A stretch of DNA of 64,000 nucleotides from Heliocybe sulcata (Eukaryota > Basidiomycota > Agaricomycetes > Gloeophyllales > Gloeophyllaceae): positions 1,381,572-1,445,571 of the forward strand of contig ML213508.1 in the NCBI GenBank assembly GCA_004369045.1, read 5' to 3'. The notes below the pieces were generated by a model. That model saw nothing but the letters and a program-made list of their open reading frames with translations, made no database searches and had not been told where the DNA came from. Below are positions 33,669 to 44,252 of the stretch, piece by piece; position 1 is the first letter of the stretch, and every line of letters starts with the position of its first letter. Position numbers and translations under genes: made by a program.

Positions 33669-36173
33669 CTACGAACAGCCTTCCGTCCCGTCACCTTTCT
33701 TCACCTTCCACCAACCATCGTTTCTGAAGTAGATGATCTCGAGGATCTCCCCAGTACTCAATGACACATCGTCGGGCTGAGCCGCAGTGTCTGTTTCACG
33801 CAAGCCACGTACGTCAGTCAAGATATAACAGATTTGATATTTCATGCATGACATACAAGCATACTGTGCTTTGACTTTGATATTTTCCGCCTCGGAGGAT
33901 AACGGTGCTAAGTAATTCAATGGTACAACTGAAGGTCGTATGTTCGTGCTAGCGTAAGTGACCCTGCGCCATTAGTCAAGTCCAGATACTCACTGCCTCG
34001 CTTCCCATCTGAGTTACTAGCCATCCACCATTTATCGTTGATATCCCATATGTCGAGGATGTCATCCTTAGCAAATGACAGCTCCTCTCCGTCTGTTGCA
34101 GGGTCTGACATTCCGCCCGATCTCGAATATCAGCAGATATGCCACTCAATCGCCAGCAGAGAACATACAAGCAAAAGAAGCTTGTGCTTTGAATAAAGAC
34201 GATGCCCGAGGAAACGTTGCTGTACTCGCAGAAGGCATTTCACGGGGTGACAGCTCGGCAACAGCCGAACCACGGAAGTAGCTCTGCTTGTCAGCCCACC
34301 ACAACCTCAGATAATTGGATGGTGCCACTAGTTATCGGAAGCCATGTCAGTATATTCTACTAATCAAATGAATAGACTTACTTCCGGTGTCCCCATTGGC
34401 TTTATACACCTCCCACCATTCATCCTGGAAATTGCACACATTCAGAATGTCACCTCCACAGAACGAGATCTCATCCTCTGAAGCTGCCACGTCTAGACTG
34501 AACGTTTGAGAGCCAGTCGATAGGACCCGAAGAGCACATGTACTCACAATCAAAACATGCTACCGCCTGCAGACTGTGAAGGGAAGCTCTCCCGATGACT
34601 GGTAGAAGACTTGAGGAAGGGACGACTGTACAGATATGAATATAATATTAAATGTTGAATTGTGAGGAAAGTACTCGCCTCCGACCGCGCCGTCTTCGTT
34701 TCGAACAGTCCACCAGGTCCCTCGTGCAAGAAGCACCAGAACGACTTCATCTTTGCGCAGGGAGAGCTCTTGGGGATCCTCCGGGGAATCTGCAATGAAT
34801 ACATAACACATTGACATGAACCGAGCCGCATAAGAACACTGTCTGAGGCTTACAGTCAGACCCAGCTCTCGCTTTAAACCACCAGTCTCGAGATAGGATA
34901 TAGAAGGAACGAAAGAACCGTGCATCGTCGAGGGGCTGAATACCCTTTACAGTCGAGGGTTCGGGATTGCTCCCTGTTCCGGTAATAACGATCTCAGGCA
35001 ACACCCTGGGCCGTGCGCGTGAGCTCCGGGACTCTACCGGCGCAGATGCATATGAGTCCTGCGGATGTTCGTCCGAGTCGCCATCGTCGGTGTCCCGGTA
35101 TCTGGCATCACAGGATAAACTGGAAGTCACTCTGGTCAGAGTCAGAAAGCCGCAATCGCGAGAACTTAATTACCATTCTGTCCAGTCCCCGTCTTCAATT
35201 GAATCCTCAGAGTTCAATCGGCCGCAGCGTGGACACTGATTCCGCTTTCCAAATTCGTTTCTGCCTAGTAGTACACACATCTCAAGAATCGTACCGGCCT
35301 TGATGCTGTCCGCCCATGTGGCGCTGTCAATAACACCGCTGCCAGTGTCGGAAATTATAACATATTGGTCGCGTTCGACATGCCACCTTCCCACACGGTC
35401 TTGAAAATGAAACTTGAGAATGGTCTCAAATTTCTACAGTAAATGGATCACTATCCGCATCCGTACGCGACGTAAAGCAGTACGCACATCCCATGATGAG
35501 ACGAGCTGTATTGGTAGCATCATCCTCGAACCCAAAGCATCGACGAAGTAGATGCTGTTAGCGAGCGAGTGGCCGATAGTAGGCGGGAGTTGACGGAGGG
35601 CAGTATATATCTCCGCCAGTTTGATCTGGATGGATTGATGATGCTGTCTGGCTTCACTCGCGTAGTCGATAAGGGAGGAGATGCCAGTCCTGCAGGGAGA
35701 ACAGGAGTCAGGATACTATTGAGGACTACGAATCGCAGCACCCACGTATTGCCTATAGTAAGGAAAAGGACTAGCATAGTCCGATGGGTGGAGAGTTTCG
35801 ACCTCAAATCTGTGACCTCTTCGGTCTTGAAGAGACCCCAGCCAATTTTCCGCCAGGTTGCGCTGAAACCAGAGACATCGCCACCCAGCCTCTTACGGTA
35901 TCCTTCGATTCTGGCCATGAATTTGTCCATAAGATCTTTGCATTGTGCCACTTGCGAGCGCAGGCTGTTCATTACATCCACGTTCAGAGGAAGTAGCTGC
36001 CCAACTGCGTGGGTGTGCTGGAGTGTTTGACCAAGAAGGCGCAGCTCTTCGATAAGACATTGATATTCATAAGAAGCCCCAGTGCTGTGGCTCAGGATCT
36101 GCGCGATTTTCAAAGCGAGGCTTGCGACTGCTATGATATCGCCCACAGAGCTGCAAGTGACTGGGAAGACCAT
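33669..36173 (-). CDS. multi-SH3 protein with N-terminal helical and ubiquitin-like domain
   Basis: The N-terminal ~150 residues (SVGDIIAVASLALKIAQILS..., then QCLIEELRLLGQTLQHT) resemble the helical domain heading many agaricomycete signalling proteins. A ubiquitin-like ULD-type domain follows: YFVDALGSRMMLPIQLVSSW, FETILKFHFQDRVG and a CPRC pair. Four SH3 domains make the C-terminal part. SH3-1 is KARAGSDYSPEDPQELSL to TWWTVRNEDGAVGVVPSSSL. SH3-2 is AVACFDYVAASEDEISF to EWWEVYKANGDTGMAPSNYL. SH3-3 is KAQASFAYPATDGEELSF to KWWMASNSDGKRGIVPLNYL. SH3-4 is KAQYAYTAAQPDDVSL to GWWKVKKGDGTEGCS-stop and lacks the closing PSNYL strand. All introns inside the array are phase 1 at matching positions. 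SH3 domains bind proline-rich partners. The partners and pathway are unknown. Confidence 0.75.
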
Positions 36174-36818
36174 AGTGAGTATGTCAGAAGATGTTTTCTA
36201 ATCCACTGGCCAAGAGCGCGGCAGACTTGAGGCTGTTCAATCCGGATCTAGGTAAAGCTATATATGTCACGGAAGCGCCGTGCCATTGCCCATGGCGCTT
36301 GTTGAAGGTCTAAATGTAACGCTTAGCATATCAGTAACATCAAACGGCCTTTGGTCTAGAAAATTCAGTACAAATCATGGTTTCAAATCTTCAAGCTCAA
36401 GTCCCGTTAGTAATGGCGGAGGCGTCGGGACAGGAAGATGGTCGCGTCTGGTATAGGAGCAGGTCGCATGTGATGTCACGTATCACAGCGACACGCCGCT
36501 TCTGCGGCCTCTCCTGACTGCATAATACTCCCATGAGATCGCATTAGTCGGAACACGGCGAAGAATGGGGGTACCGGATAATACCTACCGAACAAAAATG
36601 TCCCCATTTTCCCGCTTCTGTAACGACACTAGTAGGCCATCATGGCCACTCGATTCACTAACCGCCAGTCCGTCCAATATCAGGCATTAACCAAGGCCTG
36701 TGTAGCCGCATGGTCGCAGACCAGACGACGTCCATTGATCAAGATAGTTGTTAGCACATAGCAAAACACTAAAGCAAGGTACAGGTGAGATAAACTCAGG
36801 GCATGTCTTCCGTGCCTC
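36174..36818. other. intergenic region
   Basis: 645 bp between the SH3-protein start and the exonuclease stop, so it should hold the SH3-protein promoter. Nothing specific was seen. Confidence 0.35.
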
Positions 36819-38754
36819 TCAGGGGCCACTATTCTGGAGTCCAGCACGTCTCTCCTGCGCCGCGAGCCAAAATTTGCTTCTTCGCATTGCCCAGGGATCC
36901 ATCTCGACCAACTCCTTTAGCCGTGAAATCGAGTACTGGAGACTCGGATCGAACTGCAGCGCCCGAACGATGTAATTGCTAGTTCAAGGCAAGAGTAAGC
37001 CTGAAAGGATCGTTATCCAGAAAAACAGGGGCGTACATGACGGTCGAGTCCTTCAAGGGATTCTCAGGGGAGCGCAGCTGCGTACAGATCTGGGGCAAGG
37101 GTACCTGCTGGTAATGCCAGAGGTTGTACGCCCGCAAGCACTGCGCGCTGATCCCAGGCTGCTTCGCCACGCTGGACTCGGAAAGGTCGTCTCGGGGCAG
37201 AGCAGTCCCGTTGGAGACGGCCGTAGCTGAAGTCGCTACTGAGGAGCTGGAAGCGGTGGAGACATTCTCCGCTCTGTCAAGAAGTGCGGGAGGAGCCGCA
37301 GGCGGGGTTATGCCTGAAGAAGAACCCACGACCTGGTTCTTTTGCCTGGGAGTGGATGCAGAGGAGATATTGCTCGGTTTGTCGGAAAGTGAGGAGACAC
37401 TGCCTTGGATGTCCGTGGCCACTTCTCTCGGATCCACAACACAATTCTGCTCCTCCGCGATCTTCATAAGCCGTTTGTAGACCATAAGCGCGCAATGCGC
37501 GTCGCTGGCCGCGTCTGGGAAGGCCGCACGTCAGAAACGTGAGGCGCGCTCGCGTTCAGGGATAAAAGCGTACATTCTTTCTGCTTTTCGCTCAGCACCG
37601 CTTCCCAATTGCTCGACCGCACTGGGCCCTTGCCGAGGGTTTTCTTCTCATATAGCGCCACCGTCTTGGCGAGGGCGTGGACCCTCCGTCCCGTGAATGC
37701 GGAGTCCGCCGTCTTCGCAAGGGCACCCAGCTCGAGAAGGGACTTTGGGAGGATACCGAAGTCGCGGTACAGTTTGTTACCGTCCCCTGTGACGAGCTGG
37801 TGAGCATAAGAGAATCATGCGAGTGCAACACGCACCCCCAATGTTGGCGCCGATCTTAATCACGTCGGGCGATTCTATGACTTCCTAGTGCGGTGTGAAA
37901 CCCGTCTACGTAAGAGGATGCCAATGCAGGCCTCACCTTGACTTTTTGAGGGAACCCTGTCATACGAACCAATGAGACAGGATGCACTGATCACATAGTG
38001 TCCACGTACTTGGCATAGCGCTGATTTGCACCAACAGAATCATCTTCTCGTCTGAGAACTGGATCAGAGCAGTCGGGCGCTGGATTATGCCCTTTCCCCT
38101 GAATGAAAAGCGCCACTCCATATCAAAACCCAGAGGCCTGGATAAGGACAGAGAGGAGCTCAGTTTTGTTCATCTTGTGACCGCGAATACGTACCCTTTA
38201 AGAAGCTGTATGAAATCGTTCGCCTCGTCCTCGTTGCGGGTGTACACAACACAAGGCTGCGGCGTATAATCTTTGTAGGTGTAAAGCGGTAGTTCCTCTG
38301 CCCGTACTATCGTCGACCTCGTCTTACGGCTGGTGCCTTTCGCGATGCCCTTCGCGACGCCCTTCGCGGCGCCCTTCGCGACGCCCTTGTCGCTCGTGGT
38401 TTTCTCAGTCATCGTTGCAGGCACCTTCGGTACGACCGCGGTCAACGATGCCGCCACACTTCCACTGGAATGTCGTTTGAATACATGGCAGGCTGTAAGG
38501 AGCTTTACTCACCGAGTAGACTTGATCGACCGAACCGAAGGGGTCCTCGGTTGCAATACTGCTCGAGGTGCTCGAGGAACAGTTGCTTTGACTGCTTCTC
38601 CGAAAGAAAGCACGGGATCCGCGTCTAATGCATCCAGGACTTTGGATGTCGATGCGGATCTGGATAAAACTTTTGGCCTGGTTGGCGATCTAGACGGCGA
38701 GTGCGAAGAGCAAATCCTAGACATGACGGAGCCAGTCTCCTTGATGCTCTTCAT
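36819..38754 (-). CDS. WRN/RNase D-like 3'-5' exonuclease domain protein
   Basis: DnaQ-like (DEDDy) exonuclease. Exon 1 (MKSIKETGSVMSRICSS...) is low-complexity and basic and joins by a GTGAGT...TTCCAG intron to GSVAASLTAVVPK. A short AKG repeat then precedes the domain. Exo I is LGFDMEWRFSFRG (Asp, Glu); FPQKVK-EVIESPDVIKIGANIGGDGNKL covers the exo II region; HALAKTVALYEKKTLGKGPVRSSNW follows; exo III is EYAASDAHCALMVYKRL (Tyr, Asp), with its Tyr codon split by an intron. A long C-terminal part follows: Ser/Ala-rich linker, then AYNLWHYQQ. A final exon, needed to avoid an abrupt end, reads YIVRALQFDPSLQYSISRLKEL and stops at 36819. It could act in DNA repair or RNA processing; no helicase domain is present. 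Confidence 0.83.
38333..38395. repeat. 12-bp minisatellite inside exonuclease coding sequence
   Basis: Units close to CCCTTCGCGACG repeat four to five times. On the coding (minus) strand they give repeated Lys-Gly-(Val/Ala/Ile)-Ala, that is KGVAKGAAKGVAKGIAKG. The tract precedes the folded domain and is likely flexible and basic. Confidence 0.7.
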
Positions 38755-41700
38755 CTCCTTCCACTACGAGCAAGCGAGGCTATGCGTAAGCCTCTGAAAA
38801 TGAGACCGTTCCGGCAGGTGTGCGCGTGTCAGTGGCACGACGACCGAATTCCGTATCCTTTGACGGGCGAGCTGCCCAAGCCTGTCCTGCAACGACGAAG
38901 GCTCGCTTCACTGTCTTCTGCATTCAGCAGTGTCTCAGACTCTCCTCTTCATCTGAGAAGCCAAAAGATGAACGGACCGGGCGTAACTGAGTGCGAAAAC
39001 GCTGAAGAGGAGCTGACTCCTTTCCTCTGGTACTTCACTAAACAAGTGCGTAGCGACTGTTGCCAGGAGCAGACGGCAAGAGTATAGCGCAAGAATGAGG
39101 ATCCTTGCAAGTGCAAGCCGCAGCCAGTCTTGCAACGTGTCGCAATGGCAAGTGGCCCAGTGAAAGACAGCAGGATGTATGGCAAACTCAGATGAAACGC
39201 CAACAGTCACATGGCTGGCGTGACGAGTCATGTGATGCTCCCGAACATTTCCGAACGTGGCTTGATATTTTAAACTCCAAAGAATTCTGTTTCATGTGCA
39301 CCGAGCCTTTCGACGCTCTAGCTGTGCACTTCGACATGTTTCATGAATTTGCTTGATGCCTAGAGGGAAAATGCGCGTTCCGTCACGGCGCGCGTCGATA
39401 CACATGCCCTGTGACTTCCGTGACATACTTTTACATAGGACATGAGGCGAACACGTAGTACATCCAATGCATAATAGAGAAATCAATTCCAGCAGTGACT
39501 TGCACAGGAAACATAAGATGAACCAACAGAGGCGGATGAACCAACAGAGACAGATGAAGCCTAGTGTTTCCCTGGCTGTGGAGTCGGCGTCCGGACTGCT
39601 CTGCAACGACGCTGCTCGGGCCCGATCCAGTTCCTGTGCCCCTATCATACCCTGAAGTCCATTTGGACCAAGATAAGACTTTACGCGAGCCATCGGGCCT
39701 CAGGTACGGCAGCTCGAGTTTACTTGCGATGCGTATACTCCACATTAGCCACGATGTCTTCCTCAGCCAAGTGATTTTGATGCCACATAACGTACGCTTC
39801 TTCCTATCTAAGCTGCATTTTGGGCGCCTCTGGAACACCCCTGACGTGTTTCACCTGATACCACTCATCATATGCAGCCAGCTAGAGCATGCCGGTCAGT
39901 TTGACCGCGTCCACTACTGGATTGCAGCTCCGAGCCGTTCATATTCCACCACCGCACAGAGCGCATTGTTTCCTGCATTTGTGAACGAGGGCATCCGTGA
40001 CGAGCGACAGGCAAGCGATCACGAACATTGAGAACCCACATTCGAGCTGGTTGCCGTTCAATTCTACTTGCCATTCACTGACCCTCATTGTACGCTTTTC
40101 GAGACGTACTTTGCAACGAGGGTGGCTAGAGAGACAATGACCTCCAGGTACAACATCCTCGCTTCTAAATCTGCATTCCGAGCCAGGTTAGCTAGGTCCA
40201 CAAGCCCATAAGCGCATACCCTGTAGCCCAGGTAGAGCTTCGTGGTGCCGACTGCAATCATGCCATGAGATGAGCCCCTTCTGCGACACGAGGGGACCAT
40301 TTACTCTTATTTAACACGCTGAGCTCAATCACATTGGGCCGTTTGATGGTTTCCTAACGACATCACATGAATCTTGAATGGCGGTGATGAGATATGGGAA
40401 GAACGCACCACGAGCTTGGGAGTAAAACCTACGAGCCCCGGGTACTCAGTACTCAGCTCAGACACTCGACAGAGAGCTGATGTACTCACTATCCATGGCA
40501 CCAATGTGCAGCAAGTAAATCCTGATCTTGTCGCATATTTGGAAGAGCGCTGCCTTCCCCGGCGTCGTGCAGGGTTCATATGGCCAGGCCATGTCACGTC
40601 TTACAGGCCCTCGCGAAGAGGTCAGTATAGCAGAACCTCCGCGGATCACTATGCGGGAATCATCGTGCCAACGGCCATGCAAACAAGGTGAACTCGTCGC
40701 TATCGCCGCCGAGCGGATTGCGATGTGTACACATTTCGAAGGCTTGCTACCAGGCGACCGGAATCAGTCCTCCCTGGTCACGGGCAGGATGATGCCATAT
40801 TCTGAATGCCACAGTCAACTATCTGAAGTTGTCAGCAACCAGGAGCACGCCAGCCGCCCGAATATCGCAGAATGACCGCAATGATCGGGTGCATCCGTAG
40901 TCCACATTTGGTTGGAGATTTCGTACGTTCAATATCAGAGAACCGTTACGTGGTAGCGGCGAAGAGTCCATTAACACTTATCATCAAGCTGGAGAAGAAA
41001 ATGGATGCACCTTCAAGTTATGTGGCTCAGCTGGGGTGCCGGTACCATGTCGTCAATTCCAACTTCATGCTGTTAGTTTCAACCTCCATTCATCAACTGA
41101 TCCCAAGAGGACAAAGGCAAGGCTTACTATATACGCAGATACACAACTTATCATCGGGCGACTTGATAATGTCCTGGTCAAATCGTTAGTCCTCATGCGA
41201 CACAGCTGCCGGACTACTGATCATACGCTTGCACAAAAACCCTACGCACAGGCACTTCGATCAAATCCGACAGCGAGGAGTTGGGATTCTGGCTATTATA
41301 CCTACTTTCCCGGGCATTTACTTGAAGCAGCAGTACTGTCGCCTGGTCACATACCTGGACTAAGGCCGTTCGGCACGCTTTCCAATCCTCGGCGACCAAA
41401 TCAAAGCCTAACGAGTTGAAGGGAGCGGTCGCATCAAGCAGATGTCTCAAGCTTAGCTTTCCAGGTGCCAACCAAGATTGAGTATACAGCTATCTGCCCG
41501 GTCTGCGTCCCAGGTATACAGAACCGAATGTTCAGAGACGCAGCCCTTATAGGTGTATGCTCTGAGGGAGCTCTGTAAGAAGCCCTACTAGCCTAAGGAG
41601 TGGCCATCCTGTTCCGACATGTCGTTTAGGCTGCAATCCCAAGGGATCAAGGCGCAGAGAAGGCGAAGGATGTATCCGAGGCGAGGACTATTATTCAGCA

Positions 41701-42164
41701 GAGCGCAGTGAAGTCGCAGAAGCGAGGAAGAAGACAGCCAGGGCAGTTTCAGGTCATACATGGACGGGTAGGTGCCATGACTCTCCGCCTCTACACGCGG
41801 CAATTCCTTGTGTACTCCCGTTGCCCGCCTACTCGGATCCAGTTCTGCCAGCAAGGCTACGCGGCAATGTGAACATTCGGATGTGTAGTCCGTCGTGGGC
41901 ATACTACTGTCCAGGAAGCTGGACCAGTAGCCGCAGCATTAGCAGGAGCGTGCACCAGTGTACAGGGCCAAATTCTTTAGACGGCTGCATATTCGCAGGT
42001 GAAATATCGTGCATGTAAAGGCGGAGAGATGCGAATGGCGCGCCGACGTATCACATGATAGTGACATTAGTCACATTGAGTCACATCTACCAAACTTAGG
42101 CGTATGTTTTTTTCGAGTTTTCCTTCGTACTGCCACTCTCATTCCTTTTCCAAACTCTTAGAAA
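38755..42164. other. gene-poor interval, possible gene relics
   Basis: About 3.4 kb without a confident gene. A possible exon on the minus strand at about 41279-41471 reads LSLRHLLDATAPFNSLGFDL and then WKACRTALVQVCDQATVLLLQVN, followed by a good donor (GTAGGT). Fragments near 40460-40560 (minus: LFQICDKIRIYLLHIGAMDS) look like another exon piece. They do not join into one frame. An 18-bp direct repeat (GATGAACCAACAGAGnnn) occurs near 39518 and 39536. This may be a decayed gene. Confidence 0.35.
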
Positions 42165-43598
42165 ATGGCCCAGGTCATAGAAGTCAAGGTTGTGCCTCCA
42201 CCACTGCCGCAAAACTGGACTCCTCCTGAGTCTTCCTCAAAATCTGTCTCTCGTGCGTTGTAAACTTTGACAGGACGCATGCGGGTTACTGACGCGACCA
42301 TGCAGCCCTCATCGAGCGGAGGTTACTACCAGCCGGACCTGCGTACCTCGCGCATGTAAGGAGAGCGGTCCACAACTTATCGTTTGAGGAGCATGACAAG
42401 CATGCGGAGGAGGAGCGGAAGCGGCTGGAGGCTTTGGACGGAAACGGAGGAATTGAGGACGACCTGGGCGTCGGAGACGAGCCAGAGGGTGAAGACTTGC
42501 TTTCTCTAGACCCCAAGGAATGGAAGGTAATGTATCCGCGCTCTTTTCATATCATTCTTCCGCTGATCCTCCGTAGAAACAAGATCACTATGCGGTGCTT
42601 GGATTGTCGCATCTACGGTACAAGGCTACGGACGCGCAGATCAAGATCGCACGTATGTTTTTCTACAATCTCTCATCGGCAGTTAAATACTAATCACTCC
42701 ACGTGCAGACCGGAAAAAAGTGCTCAAGCACCATCCCGACAAGAAGGCTGGTGCCGCTGGCGAGACCAACGACGATGCGTTCTTCAAATGCATCCAAAAG
42801 GCGCACGAAGTGCTCTCTAATCGGGAAAAGCGCCGCCAGTTCGACTCCGTCGACCCGTACTATAACCTCGTCGAGGACGATGTCCCAACCGCGTCCCAGA
42901 TCACGAAGGCTAAGGACCCCGTCAAGGCGTTCTTCAAGGGTTTCGGTCCTGTCTTCGAACGCGAGGCCCGGTTCAGCAAGGAGCAACCGGTCCCGATGCT
43001 CGGCAACGTCGATGCACCTAAGCAGGAGGTGGAAGGCTTCTATGACTTCTGGTACAACTTCGACAGCTGGCGTAGCTTCGAGTACCTGGATAAGGAGGTG
43101 AACGAGGGTAGTGATAGGTAAGCATCCTCAGCAGCTCAAATGGCGCACTGCGCAGCGCTGAGACGAGATGCTGTACAGCCGAGATGACAAACGTTATACC
43201 GAGAAGAAGAACAAGTCCGAGCGTGCCCGGCGGAAGAAGGAAGACACCGCGCGCCTTCGGAATATCGTGGACACTGCGCTGAGTGTTGATCCTCGCATTA
43301 AGCGGATCAAAGAGGAGGAGAAGGCGGCGCGAGAAGCGAAGAAGAAGGCGAAGACGGGCAGTGGAGCCGCCACCCCGGCGGCTCAGAACACAAAGGAAGA
43401 GGAAGAGAAGAAGAAGGCTGAGGAGGCTGCGAAGAAAGAGGAGGAAGAGAAGGTTCGTTGCGCGATCCTACGCTGTCCTTGGCATAGACTGAACTTTCCG
43501 CTGGTCAGGCGCGGGCTGAAGCTAAGAAAGCAAAGGCAGCAGCTGCGAACGCGAGGAAGAAGGCTAGAAGAGCTGAACGTGCAGGGGAAGAGTCATAG
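42165..43598 (+). CDS. ZUO1: zuotin-type J-protein of the ribosome-associated complex
   Basis: Ribosome-bound Hsp40 that, with the Hsp70 partner Ssz1, stimulates Ssb on nascent chains. Six exons, about 380 residues. The N-terminal region has PLIERRLLPAGPAYLAH. The J-domain reads DHYAVLGLSHLRYKATDAQI, then KVLKHHPDKKAGAAG with the essential HPD. The zuotin homology region follows: FDSVDPYYNLVEDDVPT, PVFEREARFS and FYDFWYNFDSWRSFEYLDKE. After that comes the charged ribosome/rRNA-binding region (KNKSERARRKKEDTARLRN..., KEEEEKKKAEEAAKKEEEE). The last exon ends RRAERAGEES-stop. Yeast Zuo1 continues into a C-terminal helical bundle of ~80 residues that is absent here, unless an alternative 3' exon exists. 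Assignment is firm. Confidence 0.9.
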
Positions 43599-44252
43599 AA
43601 CGTTCTATCTGTGTCCCATCGTTCCGACTGCTATGCAATATGACCGAGTCTCCACCGCTTGGGTGTACACCGCCTCCTCTTCCTGCATCCGCCGAACATT
43701 ATAGATAGCACCTCGCAACGTTGCTGAACAACGCGTTTGGACCCCTTGGGGCATGCATATGCCCACCCTAGATGGGCTTCAATGGCAATATTCGCTCCCG
43801 GCTAAGCTGGACTTATACGTACTTGTTTACATTTGTTGCCACCGGTGTTGCCCCGGTGCCCGTCCCGAGATATAAGACGGTATTGCTCCCCCTGCAGAAT
43901 CGCCACACAACCCCTCTCTCTATCTGTATGTCGCCATGCTGATGTTCGAGCTGTACCTGCGCATAGTGTCGTCCTTATAACACACGCTCTCTGAGCGTCG
44001 TGGACGGGTCGAAACGTCCGCGACGTGATTTTGGGTGATTTTCTGCGCTGTCGATCTCGTCGCTACCGAGCGTTTGGCTATACATCGGCTGCGAACCTAT
44101 CCCAAGTACTTCAGCAAGCAGATATTAACAGAAGACTTCATTTGTGGTGGTCCGTTTCGTCCGTCTATTCGAAAGCGCGCGCCGGAAACAGCACATGATG
44201 GTGAGTGAGCTCTTAGTCAGGTCCCACCTTGCCTTTCTCAGCATATACTGCC
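43599..44252. other. intergenic region before copper-fist gene
   Basis: 654 bp. It must contain the zuotin 3' end and the promoter and 5' leader of the copper-fist gene. No copper-response element (GCTC/GCTG core cluster) was clearly seen. Confidence 0.35.
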
